NCBI GenBank assembly: GCA_037043015.1 | Contig: CM073322.1 | Coordinates: forward strand, 12,101,601-12,165,600 | Source of the DNA: Bryum argenteum | Lineage: Eukaryota > Streptophyta > Bryopsida > Bryales > Bryaceae | Direction: 5' to 3' | DNA length: 64,000 bases | In this document: piece by piece, positions 21,668 through 32,890 of the stretch | How the letters are laid out: every line of letters begins with the position of its first letter | Numbering within the stretch: position 1 is the first letter of the stretch | The notes under the pieces: model-generated | Database searches by the model: none | Told to the model about the DNA's origin: nothing | The model's input: only the letters and a program-made list of their open reading frames with translations | Position numbers and translations under genes: made by a program

Positions 21668-23331
21668 CCATCGATCGTCACTTACACTCACTCCGGCGAC
21701 ATGATTTCATTTTCATGTAAAAAACACACCAAAAACACCAAATCGATCTATTAGTACAGGACGCAAATGAAAATGGGTCTGATTGTCGTATGTAAATTAG
21801 GACCTCTCTAGTTAGATGTGATAATTTGTATACAAAAAGTACGTGAAAATGTTCATTGCTGTAAGTAATAAAATGGTACTTCGTCTCTCTCTCTCTCTCT
21901 CTTCGTTCGATGTGGTATTATTGTTACTTCTTTGAACGAAGTACTCAATCAAAACCTACTCATTTTGAATTGTGTCTTCATGAAAAACGTAGATTGGAGA
22001 GTGTAAGTTGGTAATATGTGCTTATTTGTAAACAAAGTTAGTTATGATAATGTCCACTCTTGTAATTGATTTAGTGCTAGTGCTTATCAGTTACTAAATG
22101 GTCTCTGTAAGATGTTGGTACTGAACCACTTTGAGCTATCTGTGTGGTTCTTTTTGGTGACCAAGCAAACATGCACTTCTTGTGGCTGTGCTCTTTGTGG
22201 TTGTGTCGTGACCTCTCTAGCAACATGAAATTGGTGTAAGAACCACTTGAAAGAACACAAACCTCTTCTAGGGTTGATCGTTCTTTACCCTTGAATCAAC
22301 TTGAAAGTCACCCTGAAAGAAGTTTGTATTATGTATATTTTTGGAAATAATTGGTGACCCAGACAAAAATGTAGATTGTCGCCTCTTGATGTATGCTAAA
22401 ATTTATATTTAGTGTTGAATGATGATTAGTATATTTACCTTATTTTACTTACAACAATAATAGTTGCATAGTGGACAGTTAGTGTCTATGGTGCTCGATG
22501 AGAGCCTCGTCTATCCTCTTTCTTAGTTTCTCTCCTCCTACTAACGTGATTGACAATGTGGTATGTGACACCAATCCTTAAAGTTTGAACACTAGTTCTA
22601 TCAAGCGGAACTCCAGAGGTCTCTTTCATTTTGCAAACTAGTCAAAGTAAAGTGTTGATAAACTTCTTCTTTTTTCTTTTTCTTTTTTAAATTTTTTCTA
22701 GCATGCAGGTGAATATATAATTATCCACTAGTAAAAGGGAGAAAAAGTTCAAAAACTATAGTAATCTGGAGCTTTTGCTGGACTAGATTTAGGGGACTGA
22801 ACAAAAAGCAAAGGATATAAACAAGACTGTTGTCACTAGAAGACTCCTGTGACTAAAGCTCTGATTGTTAGCCTAGAGTTAATGGATTGAATAAAAAGTA
22901 GATGACCCCGGTCATCTGTAGCTTTTATTGAACTAGAGTTATTAAAATAGATATAAGCTTGAGTTACTTGATTTTACTTAGAAGCTTGAGGGGGAGACTT
23001 GGTGTCTTTAAGTGATTTGTGATAGTACTAGTGGGACCCGTGCCGTTGAGCACGTTCAACTTGGATTGCCTAAAGCTATAAAACATTTATAAACTTCAAA
23101 TAAGTTTATACATAAAATATTAAAAAATACATATCGAATTTATATATTTAGATTAATAAAATATACATCAATGGTCTCAAACATGGTCTCTATTGGATCA
23201 TTCCTCAAAATGGGTATTGACCGTTGGAATCCCTTTACTCTTTGTAAAAGGGTATTATAACATTCGTTTGCAGGTTCACTACTGAGCAACCATAGGCCAT
23301 GAGTGTATATCTTATAATCATGGACGAAATC
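21668..23331. other. Intergenic, no gene seen
   Basis: A CT microsatellite lies at about 21884-21903. AT-rich sequence follows. GGGACCCGTGCCGTTGAGCACG at about 23033-23054 is a short hairpin-prone motif of unknown origin. Confidence 0.4.
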
Positions 23332-24073
23332 TCACCTGTCTTCATCAAAAGGCCCTATAATCCAAGATGCTATCCTTGATGTAACATACACATCGGTAGC
23401 TAAACTAAATTTAGCTACTTTTGATCCATAAACACTCATTAAAGATGGATCCACCCAAGGCCGTCTTATTCTATCTCCTCCAATTCTTTTTGTGATGGAT
23501 ATGCATAGTTGGATAGCGGAGAAACTCTCTCTTACATGCAAATCCCCAATCACAAACACCTATGTACATATTATCTTCTTCTCTCGTGTAATAAGATGTT
23601 GTCGGAGACAAATCACAATGTATGCTACCATTTATATACGAAAATAGCATACCAAATAAAAAGTGCCAAGACAATCGGATTCGTAGTCGTTGAAACAACT
23701 TCACATTGTCGCATCCACTCCTGGCTCCATACGTGATTTTCCATTGCGCTTCAAGACCATACTTCTCAAAGTTCCAAAGATTCCACCATCGCATATATCC
23801 ATGCGGTTTAGAAGGATGTATGGCAAATAATTTCATAAATAGAGGATGGACCAAAGAACAACTTGTGGCTTCTATGTTCATTGATTGAAAACTATTTCTA
23901 TGAACAAGACTAATGAAGGCTTTACAAGCGTACTCCTCTTCTCTTGGAATGAAATCGACTCCTATTATGTGACACTTAAAAATCACACCGTAGCTACGTC
24001 TAGCAACCTCCCTATTACCGTTCAAATCAATAACCTCTCGCATCGAGTGGGAGGAAATGCAACAAAGATCCAT
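23332..24073 (-). pseudogene. Divergent protein-kinase-like pseudogene
   Basis: The minus strand encodes 200 residues from 24073 to 23471: REVARRSYGVIFKCHIIGVD, EEEYACKAF (a beta-3-like Lys), YMRWWNLWNFEKYGL, HCDLSP (in place of the HRD catalytic loop) and IGVCDWGFA (in place of DFG). Reading stops after KNWRR. The expected continuation (RPWVDPSLMSVYGSKVAKFS, ATDVY) is found in an adjacent frame ending at 23332, so there is at least one frameshift. The order matches the C-lobe of plant kinase-like proteins with HCDLSPNN and CDWG motifs that I associate with early land plants. Neither the N-terminal glycine loop nor further C-terminal parts were found. It is probably a dead copy of a host gene family. 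Confidence 0.7.
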
Positions 24074-24585
24074 CTAACGGATCTTTGTTTATCCCATGTA
24101 CTAACCTACGAGGTTCAATTACTAATTCTCATCAACTCGGCATCAAGCCATGAAATTTTTGTCATTAAAGAGTCAAAATTGGGATCAAAAGGATCTAAAA
24201 CTTGAAGCATCCAATTTTTAAATTAGTGGTACCACTATTGACCTCCTCGCAAATAAGACTATCAAACCTCTCAAAAGACATCCGCTACCTATTTCTTTCT
24301 AACACATTTATATCTTTTTACTATCTAAATACCTAAAAAAACTAAAGACTACTTCTAGTCTTTTTATTTTATATTCCAATTTTAGAGCTAACGCATAGAT
24401 CTTCCTATCTTTTAACCGTAGGTCTAAAACAATCTTATCTCTTTGAGAGAAGTTCCTTTCTCAAAAGACCAACAGTCTACTCCTACTCTTTTTACTTTCA
24501 GTTCCTACTTTAATTCTAAGTCATAGATTTAGCTACAATCTACTTCTAGTTTTTTTACTTTCTATTCCAATATTGGTTGTGTGGA

Positions 24586-24651
24586 TACAGGAGGCAAGTC
24601 TCCATGACGGATTCCAGCGCGGAACCGTCGTGTGAGACAAAGCCTCCTGTA
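24586..24651. repeat. 66-bp foldback upstream of the F-box gene
   Basis: The left arm TACAGGAGGCAAGTCTCC (24586-24603, plus ATGACGG) pairs with the right arm CCGTCGTGTGAGACAAAG plus CCTCCTGTA (24625-24651) across a short loop. The arms are imperfect. It lies 84 bases before the F-box ATG. Confidence 0.6.
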
Positions 24652-24734
24652 TTGTAATATAGATTTGAGCTCATTGTCTGTTTTATATTTCATTTCTTGT
24701 GTATGTATACAAATTTCAAAGTGAAGAAGTGAAA

Positions 24735-25918
24735 ATGGATGATGTCTGGAGCCTTCTTCCGAGGGAGCTTTTAGAGTCTTTTGTCTTACCTTCCTTGTCT
24801 TTGGCATCTCTTTGTCGTTGTAAGGCAGTATGCAAGAAATGGAAGGAGCTTATCACTCATGATGACTTCACTTCTTTTTATGGAAGAGCTTTGCCACTGG
24901 AAGAGTATATTTTGGTCACCGTAGATAAGGATCGTCATTTCCGCTCTAGAGGTGGTTGGGAAGTATTGGATATGACTAACAACAAGATGTTGACCATAAG
25001 TGATGACTTTCTTAAGGATTATGTGAAGCAAGAGCAAGATCTAAATGGAGAGCGAGAAGAACGGTTTATTATTAGTGCGGATGGAGGACTAGTTCTTATA
25101 ATGTACATGTTTGATACCTCATTCTTGAATATAATGTTATTGGTGTGCAATCCAGTTCTTCGATCTGCAAAAGTACTTCCACCCTCACCGGTACACTTCA
25201 GTAGATATACAAACATTATCATGTCAACGAACAAGACATCTCTGGAGTATGAAATCAAGGCATTTCAGGAGAGGGCCAACAACCTTATTTTAGACATATA
25301 TGAATCAAAAACTAGGGTATGGCGGAGAGTAGGTGAAGAAGAATTTTCACTTATTGGTGGAATATATCCAAAAGCTTCCATTTCGCCGAAGTATAATGAG
25401 TTTTTAACTCGATTACAATCAGAAGGAAACCAATTGCTACTAAGCCGAGGCCAACTTTTTCTATCACTATGAGTTGGGCCTACGGGAATGCCCCCGCTCG
25501 TGGAAAAGTGCTCAAAGTTAAAAGCATTTACATTTTTAGGGTTTTGCTTGAAAGCTCTTGTACCATTCTTCTTGAAGAGATGTCCAGAGAAGCGCACCTA
25601 TGGTTGATGGGGGAGAAGACTCCCTTGAATATTGTTAGTAGCACCACACAAATTGTGGCCACTACATGCGGGTCATCATTAATATTCTTCTCTTGTATCG
25701 GGAGATGTGTGGGTTACAATCTGGACACCAAGTCTTGGCATTGCTACGCCAACAACAACCTTCCTAAGTACTCCAAGCACATTGGGAAGTATTATATTTC
25801 AGGATTTCCTACGGCATGGTATTTTTCTACATTGCATTTTTATAGATGGACCATGTACACAGAGAATGATCCGAGCTTGTTTTGTAGTAGCTATTGTCTT
25901 AGTCTTTGTCCTCCTTAG
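24735..25918 (+). pseudogene. F-box protein gene split by two frame changes
   Basis: From the ATG at 24735 the frame opens MDDVWSLLPRELLESFVLPS and LCRCKAVCKKWKELI, an F-box (SCF substrate-receptor) domain in the first 45 residues. A beta-propeller-like region rich in VW, LLVCNP and W spacing follows. That frame stops at 25472. FYHYELGLRECPRSW continues in a second frame from about 25459, and KVLKVKSIYIFRVLLES to a stop at 25918 in a third. Each change is one extra base, in a T run (25456-25461 area) and an A run (25504-25507). In family terms the joined length would be typical for a moss F-box/kelch-like protein. It is either a recent pseudogene or two homopolymer errors in the assembly. An upstream ATG at 24699 is in frame but precedes the F-box needlessly. 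Confidence 0.7.
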
Positions 25919-26934
25919 TTACTGGCGGCATTTCTAAGGTACAATTTGACACAATGGTAAATACTTATAGTTTAAACTTTAAGCTTACAAATAAGGTACC
26001 AAACTTCCTCTTTTTTCTTCAGCAAAGTCATGTGATGTTCACATGGGGCTTCTTCAAATTTGGTTAGGGCTAGAAAGACTTCATTGAAATATAATCTCTC
26101 GGAGAAAGGTTTACCATTATTGACAAGTGTACCAACATTTGGAGAATGTACTTACGTAGATGTTCCACTCATTATTATGAGCTTATTTCTCCATATGCAA
26201 ATTTTCTAAGAGTACCGTATGTTGTCGTGACTATGCGAAGTTCACTTTTAATTAGAAGTATCACCCTTTTGCATATCCAACTCCAACTTCCTTCGTCCCT
26301 AGAAGAGAAAAGTCAACACAAAAAAAGTCAAGTGGAACCACCATGATGATGTTTTCGTTACAAATTGGAACCATTTTTACAAAAGACACATTTTCAATAC
26401 CCAACTTCCAAGATGAGGGCCGTGGCCATAGCATTTAAAAAAAATAAAAATATACAGCTCGTGGTGATCAAATAAGGAAATGGTCAAGCAAGTATGAAAA
26501 GATCAAATGGAGAGAGGAATGGTTCCATGCCATCAACAATGCTAAACATGAGCTTGTTGCTCTTATCATCAAACGAAGCTTCCATAATTCCGCATCATTT
26601 GCGCCCTCTCTTCCATATCCTAAAAGCATCCTTTTCACATACCTTCATTTGCATCTTGATATGGCGAAGTACTTTCGAGAACCATATGTTATTCCTATAC
26701 GAGACTTCATGACAAGTGTAAAGAGAAGTATTAGATGATAAAAAAAGTTGGTAACCACCAACTTTAACTTCTATTTTGTTAGAGCACCGGCATCCATGGC
26801 TTGGACCTATGGCCCTCGAGCTTTTGCTTTCCGTTCATTTTCGGATATCTTGTGTCTTGATGTTCACCCTCCCGGGCATTGAAGCGCAATCTAGTTGGTG
26901 CTTGCGGTCAATCACCGCAATTGAATCACAAAAG
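25919..26934. other. Intergenic, no gene seen
   Basis: AT-rich. Short frames (for example 26494-26712) show no recognisable motif. Confidence 0.4.
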
Positions 26935-27575
26935 CGATTATTATATAAGCAAGTTAAGATGTTCAGATGTCCCTTGAAGTAGCTTCAAAATTCCTCATAC
27001 GTTAGGAGATATTCGTAGTCAAAGTTTGAAAACACTTTTCAAAATGTGCCCAAAACTGCCCAAATTGCAATATATGCTCATTCATTTTGAGAATCTGCCC
27101 AAAATCAATTAGATTGCAGTAACTTCAAAAATTCACCAAAATTTGAGATTTTAGTTTATTATTATTATTATTATTATTTATTCTTTTTTTTCTGATTTTT
27201 TTTGTTGTACATGTAGAAGAGGTATCAAGGCATAATCTCACCATTTGGATCTAAAGAACTACTTATGGCACTCACATCAATTTTGCAAGTGAAAATGAAC
27301 ATTGTAATTGAAGCACAAAGTGACAGTGGTCAATTGTGGATGGAACATGTGGAGTTTTAGTTCTTTGAACAATTTTACAAAAAAGAAGCAATTTTTTGCA
27401 ATGATAGTATAAACCACTCTAATGTGGTTCTAATGCAAATCCGATCATTTTTGAGTATACAGACACATTTCAAACTTTTTTTAAAAACTGCCTTCAAATG
27501 CAGTTCGAATTATTTCTGTACCCAACTGTACAAGTCAGGTACTACATCCTACAGTTACATACTCAAAAAATCTCT
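26935..27575 (+). repeat. Dispersed noncoding repeat family C, copy 2
   Basis: Collinear with 14440-15110 but interrupted by a TTA microsatellite at about 27149-27180. Confidence 0.6.
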
Positions 27576-29289
27576 CAAAAATTAAAAATTTGCACCTTGC
27601 AATAATCGAGCGTTGTTTTGAGGCTTTTTGATAGTTTTGAGGCTTTTTGATAGTTTTGAGGCCTTCCGACATTATGGGATAACTATGGGCAATAATGCCA
27701 AAAGAGGGGAATTTGTGGCAAGAGTAGCTAAACTTTGGGCAGGGGAAGAGAATGTTGCGGAAGCAACAAAATGGGTCACATGATTGTCTTGCACTAAAGG
27801 GAGTGATAAGAAGAGGCCGCTCACTAAATCCAATCCGGGTTCATCACTTAGGTGGGGCCCCAGTTTTTTGTTTTTCCATTTTGAACCCCCTCAAGTTCAT
27901 TTTTTTAATTTTTTATTTTATTTTATTTTTTTTGAAATTTGGGGTCTGCACCCCCATTTTACCCTAGGGGGCCTCTTCTTGGAATTTTAAGGCCTTAAAC
28001 ACAAAAAAATACCGGGCAGCCTTTTATTAGCCTCCCTCCATATTTGGAAACTCCAAAGGGGGAACATGGATTGGATTTAGTGTCCGGCTAGGAAGAGGGT
28101 GGGTTGTCACACGGATTCCGTTGCTGAGGGTTTTCATTGGAAGACCTCTTGCTTGTGCCACACTAATAAGTGAGTCACACCCCTTATCCACCTCAACCCC
28201 ACATTCCTCGCACAAACCCCCTGCCCTAGCCCTCTTTGATTTCATTAAGACATTTATCACTACCTCCCAAAATAAAGTATTATGACTTTTCTTAGCAATT
28301 TATGATACCCACTAGCGAATTTAGACTTAACCCTTATAGCCCCTTATAAAAGGTGAGTGGCCTCAAAAGTGCCAAAAAATCCTAAAAAATGCCTTCTTTC
28401 AATGGAAGGTGTAGATTTTCAACTTTTGGCTTACTTTCAAGTATGTAACCGCAGGATCTTGTTTATGATTGTTTAATTATTCTGCCAACTAGTTTTTATC
28501 AAATTTAGCCGCAAGGATCTTGAGATATATTGAGTTAAAGTTTCAATTTTTGTGAAAACAAAAATAAAACCGAAAAAAAAAAGGAAAAAAGAAAAGAAAA
28601 AAGACATTCTTATTGAGAAGTTGTATCTCCTTCATAGGCAATTGCTTCCCAACTTCATTTGTTGGGTTCCATTTAGATTTGAAATTAGTTACTATGGTAA
28701 AAATCTCAAAAAGATCCAAGATGTGAGAAAGATATAACCTTTACTTTATTGCAAGGGTCTATTGTTATTTTTATTTCTCCCTATGAAATCTGGTGTAGTT
28801 TTCACAACTCTAAATCTAATGTTAAGCCAAGATTTTTTTATTTTTTTTTTTTTTTTTTTTTTTTTTTCAATGATTTTTATTGCTTCTAAGATGAAGTTTA
28901 ACTTTCTAGTTGGAGAATCTTAAATTGTCAGATGTTTGTTGGTAGCATTTACACTCTAAAGTGAAATTGATGAAAGTTTTCAAAACTTTGTTCTTAATAT
29001 TGATACAATATGATCTCAAAATTCATGAGGCCTAATCACTATAAATTATATACAAATGACATAAAATAAACCTATTCTAGAGTATATGATTGATTTATAA
29101 TGAACTTACTATGTTTATGAATATTTGTATCAATTGTATTTATCAACTTCTAAGTTGAAGTATACCATACAACATATACGAGGTCTTATTCTCTGAATAT
29201 TTAATCCAAGAAGGACCAATTAAAGTCTTTCTGTAGTTCATTTTTGGAAGCCTTGGTCTATTAGGGTGCACACAAGAAGAAGAACGCCA
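27576..29289. other. Intergenic, no gene seen
   Basis: A duplicated GTTTTGAGGCTTTTTGATA block lies at about 27615-27662, a T/A-rich tract at 27895-27940 and a poly-T run at 28830-28868. The text at 28440-28510 echoes the end of family C (GTATGTAACCGCAGGATCTTG). No gene was recognised. Confidence 0.4.
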
Positions 29290-29815
29290 AACAATTTGAG
29301 CCCGGGTGATAAGAGTGTTCGTTTGACCTATCCTTGGATGTCATCACACCAATAGCATGACTACTAATCCCTCACGGGGTGAACTCTATGCTAGTTCACC
29401 TAACCACTGCACTAATGATGATGAGTGTTATGTTTCTTTTTTTAAAAAATTAAAATTTTTACTCGTGACATAAATTTCTACCAAGAGCATCTATGCCTAA
29501 ATTATTAAATGATTCCCATCTTGAGCAATATAGAGGGTAAAACTATTGGTGAACGGTAAAATCTCATAACAAATTTATGTCAAATTAGTGTACCTAACAC
29601 TAATTATCAATGTAGTGCCTTAAAGATACCCGACATGGTATTCCCAAAGGGTTTTGAGGTACCCATACAACAAGGTCCACGAATTCCCCACCATAGTTGG
29701 GTGGACCAAGTTGGTGAACACCACACCAATGCCTGTACATGGAATACAACCCATAGCCTCCTCATCAATGGCCATGAGCCCTAACTACCAGGCCAAGCCT
29801 TGTGATACCTTCGGA
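29290..29815 (-). mobile_element. tRNA-derived SINE, minus strand, interrupted
   Basis: Tail type 2 (TCATCACACCAATAGCATGA, TAATCCCTCACGGGGTGAAC) is at 29335-29385. The body and head (GTGCCTTAAAGATACCCGAC, CACCATAGTTGGGTGGACCA, the reverse of box B near 29743-29753 and of box A near 29790-29800) are at 29615-29815. The two parts are separated by the TIR element at 29405-29617. Confidence 0.75.
29405..29617. mobile_element. Small TIR element, copy 2, inserted in a SINE
   Basis: Ends CACTGCACTAATGATGATGA and CTAACACTAATTATCAATGT (plus AGTG). The interior (TACCAAGAGCAT..., CCCATCTTGAGCAATATAGA) is the reverse complement of the 8084-8310 element. Confidence 0.65.
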
Positions 29816-30526
29816 TTAATAAACAAATAAATAAGAACACCAAGCCCCTTTGGTGTTGGCATGAATAAAGTGCCTATAAAGTGCCTACGGTCAATGATAA
29901 ACCCACATGACATAACAACAAAGATGTAGGACTACTTACCCCTCTCGCCGTGGACACTTTGGGGTTAGCAAAATACAAATATGGATGATATGTAAGTCTA
30001 GCTTAATTCATTGCATGCAATGAAGGACCTTAACACACCCTTCTTACCCAAGTAGTCAGACATATTCCAGACATACCAAATAAAATGCCCTCTAAAAATC
30101 ACATACGGAACTTTAAAGTTCCTATCTAAAACCACTTATTTTAATAAACACATTAAATTAATTCATTGCTTACGTGTATCATATGTAACTTAGAACCTAA
30201 GCCATTGAAAGGTCTAAGCATAATTATTTAGGAAATGTTTAGTTCATGAATGAGAAGGCCAAGTCATGCACTAGAAGTGCTCAAAAATATGTTCACTTCC
30301 CCCACTCCACAAAATTGGGGATAACCTTTGGAAGTGTGGGATGGGAAACCCCAAGATTCTTTCCTTATTATCTTATGATTCATTCTACAAGATCTTGGGA
30401 GTGGAACAAATATCAAATGATTCAAAGAGGTTTACCAATATGTCTATCTAGAAGAGTTTTTCATAAAAATGAGTGTAGGTTTTGGACATAAGGTTAGCCC
30501 AAATGCTACGTTGGTAGAATAAGAAT
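29816..30526. other. Intergenic, no gene seen
   Basis: AT-rich. The 81-codon frame at 30246-30491 has no recognised motif. Confidence 0.4.
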
Positions 30527-30843
30527 CTAATTCCTGAATTTCCTTGTGTGTTTTTGGAGCTCGAAACCTCAAAATTGTGATTTTTTACCTCTATGCATTG
30601 CATGGGGTGTGAAAGAAACTTTCTCACTTTCTTACTGGACTTAAAGCCATAAGATCTTGTGAAACAAGCCTATTTTAAGTCAGTGATTCAAAAAAATGAT
30701 CGTTGGATGTTGATCATTTGCAAGATATCCACAAATATTTTGCTGAAATTTTCAAAAAGTTTGAAGATTGCTCTTGTAAATTTTGTAGAATACCTGAAAT
30801 AGCAAAACAACCAAATCAGAGGCCTTGGTCGTTTAGGGGTTAA
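30527..30843 (-). mobile_element. MITE family B, internally shortened copy (~309 bp)
   Basis: The right end TTTAGGGG plus TTAA is intact. The left end is decayed (TTCCTGAATTTCC). The interior (TTACCTCTATGCATTG, ATCGTTGGATGTTGATCATT) matches the reverse of 15877-16454. No coding sequence. Confidence 0.65.
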
Positions 30844-32890
30844 CAAGAATAGTCACGGGTTAAAAGACAATAATGACATTTGAAATTTGATAATAAATTA
30901 CGAATTTGGTTTCTGCAATATTCATTTATAGAATATAAGATCTCCAACATGTTCATTCTAAAAAAAAAATTCTTCTAATAATCAACAACTCTTTATTTTG
31001 TTTTTTTCCTAGTTATAGTATTTACCATATCCACACAAAGCAAAACATTTAAAGGTTGTATCACAAACATACATTTAAAAAATACCTACCTATTAAAGAC
31101 TCACTAAACATTCACGAAAACTAAAAATAAAGCTCGCGTCAAGAACCTAATTTATCGACATCAAAGTTGGGTAATTCATCCGACAATATCCTTACTAATC
31201 AAGGTTAACATGTTCATGCCCATATTGGTTTTGCATACACACTAGCATCATCAATAGTACAATCTCATAATCAACATGCACTTTTATTGGTCAGAACACC
31301 ATGTTTGAAGGCAGCGATTTCCATTATTTTGCGCATGCGTATCCAAAAGCGGGGCATCAATCCAAAAGTGCCGGCGATGAACGTGGACGAGAATATGGTC
31401 CAGGTTCATGGCGAGCATTTTTCTTTGGTTCCATTGCCAAGATGCCAAAAGTGCTCGCTCAACTCCATTCTTTTTTCATTTTTGCGGAAAAAAAATAATG
31501 GCATGGACCATGACGCAAATGGAGACCAGGTTCATCTGGTGCTTCGTTTTCTAATTAAATGGACGTTGGGAAGGTTCCCCATGTTTAAACGGATGTCCGA
31601 ATACCGTTAAGATTGCATCGAAATTCACATGGATTCCATGGCTTTGATTTTTTTTAATTTTTTTTTTTTTAAAGAGGTAAATCGGATCTTGCCCGAGAAA
31701 AGTCACATAGATTGAATGGCTATATATAACGTCGAACGTATGTTGGAACATGTCGTACTCACGTATCATGTGCATGGTGTTCTATGTTTTTTGGTATAAT
31801 TATGCACTTTAAGGGTGGATGCATAAGATTTGTTTTTTGTTTGAAAGTGGGGATATACAAGTTTAGATGTGAAGGTAAATTGTCGTGTGTTATGAAGTAA
31901 AGTACTATAATGGACATATAAATCACAAATTCTAATTTGTATTAGCATACATGGGCATAGTCAATCCGACGAATGTAATATTGTCAAAGGTAGACATTAC
32001 TTATCTTTTAGAGCACTAATTTTTATTTTTTAAAAAATTGAACAAAAAAGGGTGAGGGACATCATGTAAGTTTCTTCAAGAACAATAATGTTTAACAATA
32101 TAATGCACTAAATTTGAGGTAGCCTTACCCACGACATGGATAACTCAAATCTAGAATCTAGCTAGATTTTTGGTGAGTATCTACCCATCACTTAAGACGA
32201 AAATTACCCATGACATGGATATCTCAAAATCTAGGAAATTTGCTAGATTTTTGGGTGAATATCTACCGAATCATTGGGGGGGGGGGGGTGTATAGAAGAC
32301 GAAAAGGAAATTAAGTGCGAGTCATCAGAGAAGAAAGTAACTTCCAGTGGTTGGTATCAGGACTAGGTTCACTGTACCGAAGTTCCGGGCAGCAGACGAG
32401 AAGCTGCCCGAAAGGCTCCCTGGTCGCAGAGCCGGCGCCTTCCGCAACGCCAGCCTGCCTGCAGCACTAGCACCAGCAGCAGCCGGCGACGACGATGATG
32501 CAGCTCCTGAAATCCGACCATTTAATCCCCGGATCGCCGCAACAATCCTCAGCACTATCACTGCTCTTTCCATTTCCGGATCGCCCACCTGCGGTCTTTG
32601 ACTCAAATTCTCGCATTCGCTCTCTCCCTCTCCCTCTGCAGGTAGCTGAGTACCCGCAATTGCAGCTACATTCACGTGCTTTGCATCACCCGCATTTCGA
32701 TACTCTGAATCAGCAATCAAGTAACGATTACGAGATTTTGGACTGATTTCGAATTGCGGGTGAGTAACTGGTTCGGTTACTCGGGGGTGGAGTTTTTGCA
32801 GCGTTGCCTTTATTTTGAGAGATGACTGAGAGAGGTTTGTCTTTTGATTTTCAGGTTGGAATCGTGATCGGTGGAGTTTGGGTCGGAGCT
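30844..32890. other. Intergenic and 5' region of the oxidoreductase gene
   Basis: Mostly AT-rich. A run of 13 G lies near 32276-32288. GC-rich sequence from about 32340 is probably promoter and leader. A polypyrimidine tract followed by CTGCAG|GTAGCTG near 32620-32645 could be a leader intron acceptor. The frame at 31287-31610 was not recognised. Confidence 0.4.

Noticed and set aside
23030-23060. GGGACCCGTGCC...GCACG motif considered as a Helitron end
   Set aside because: No partner terminus or Rep/helicase sequence was found. One short hairpin is not enough.
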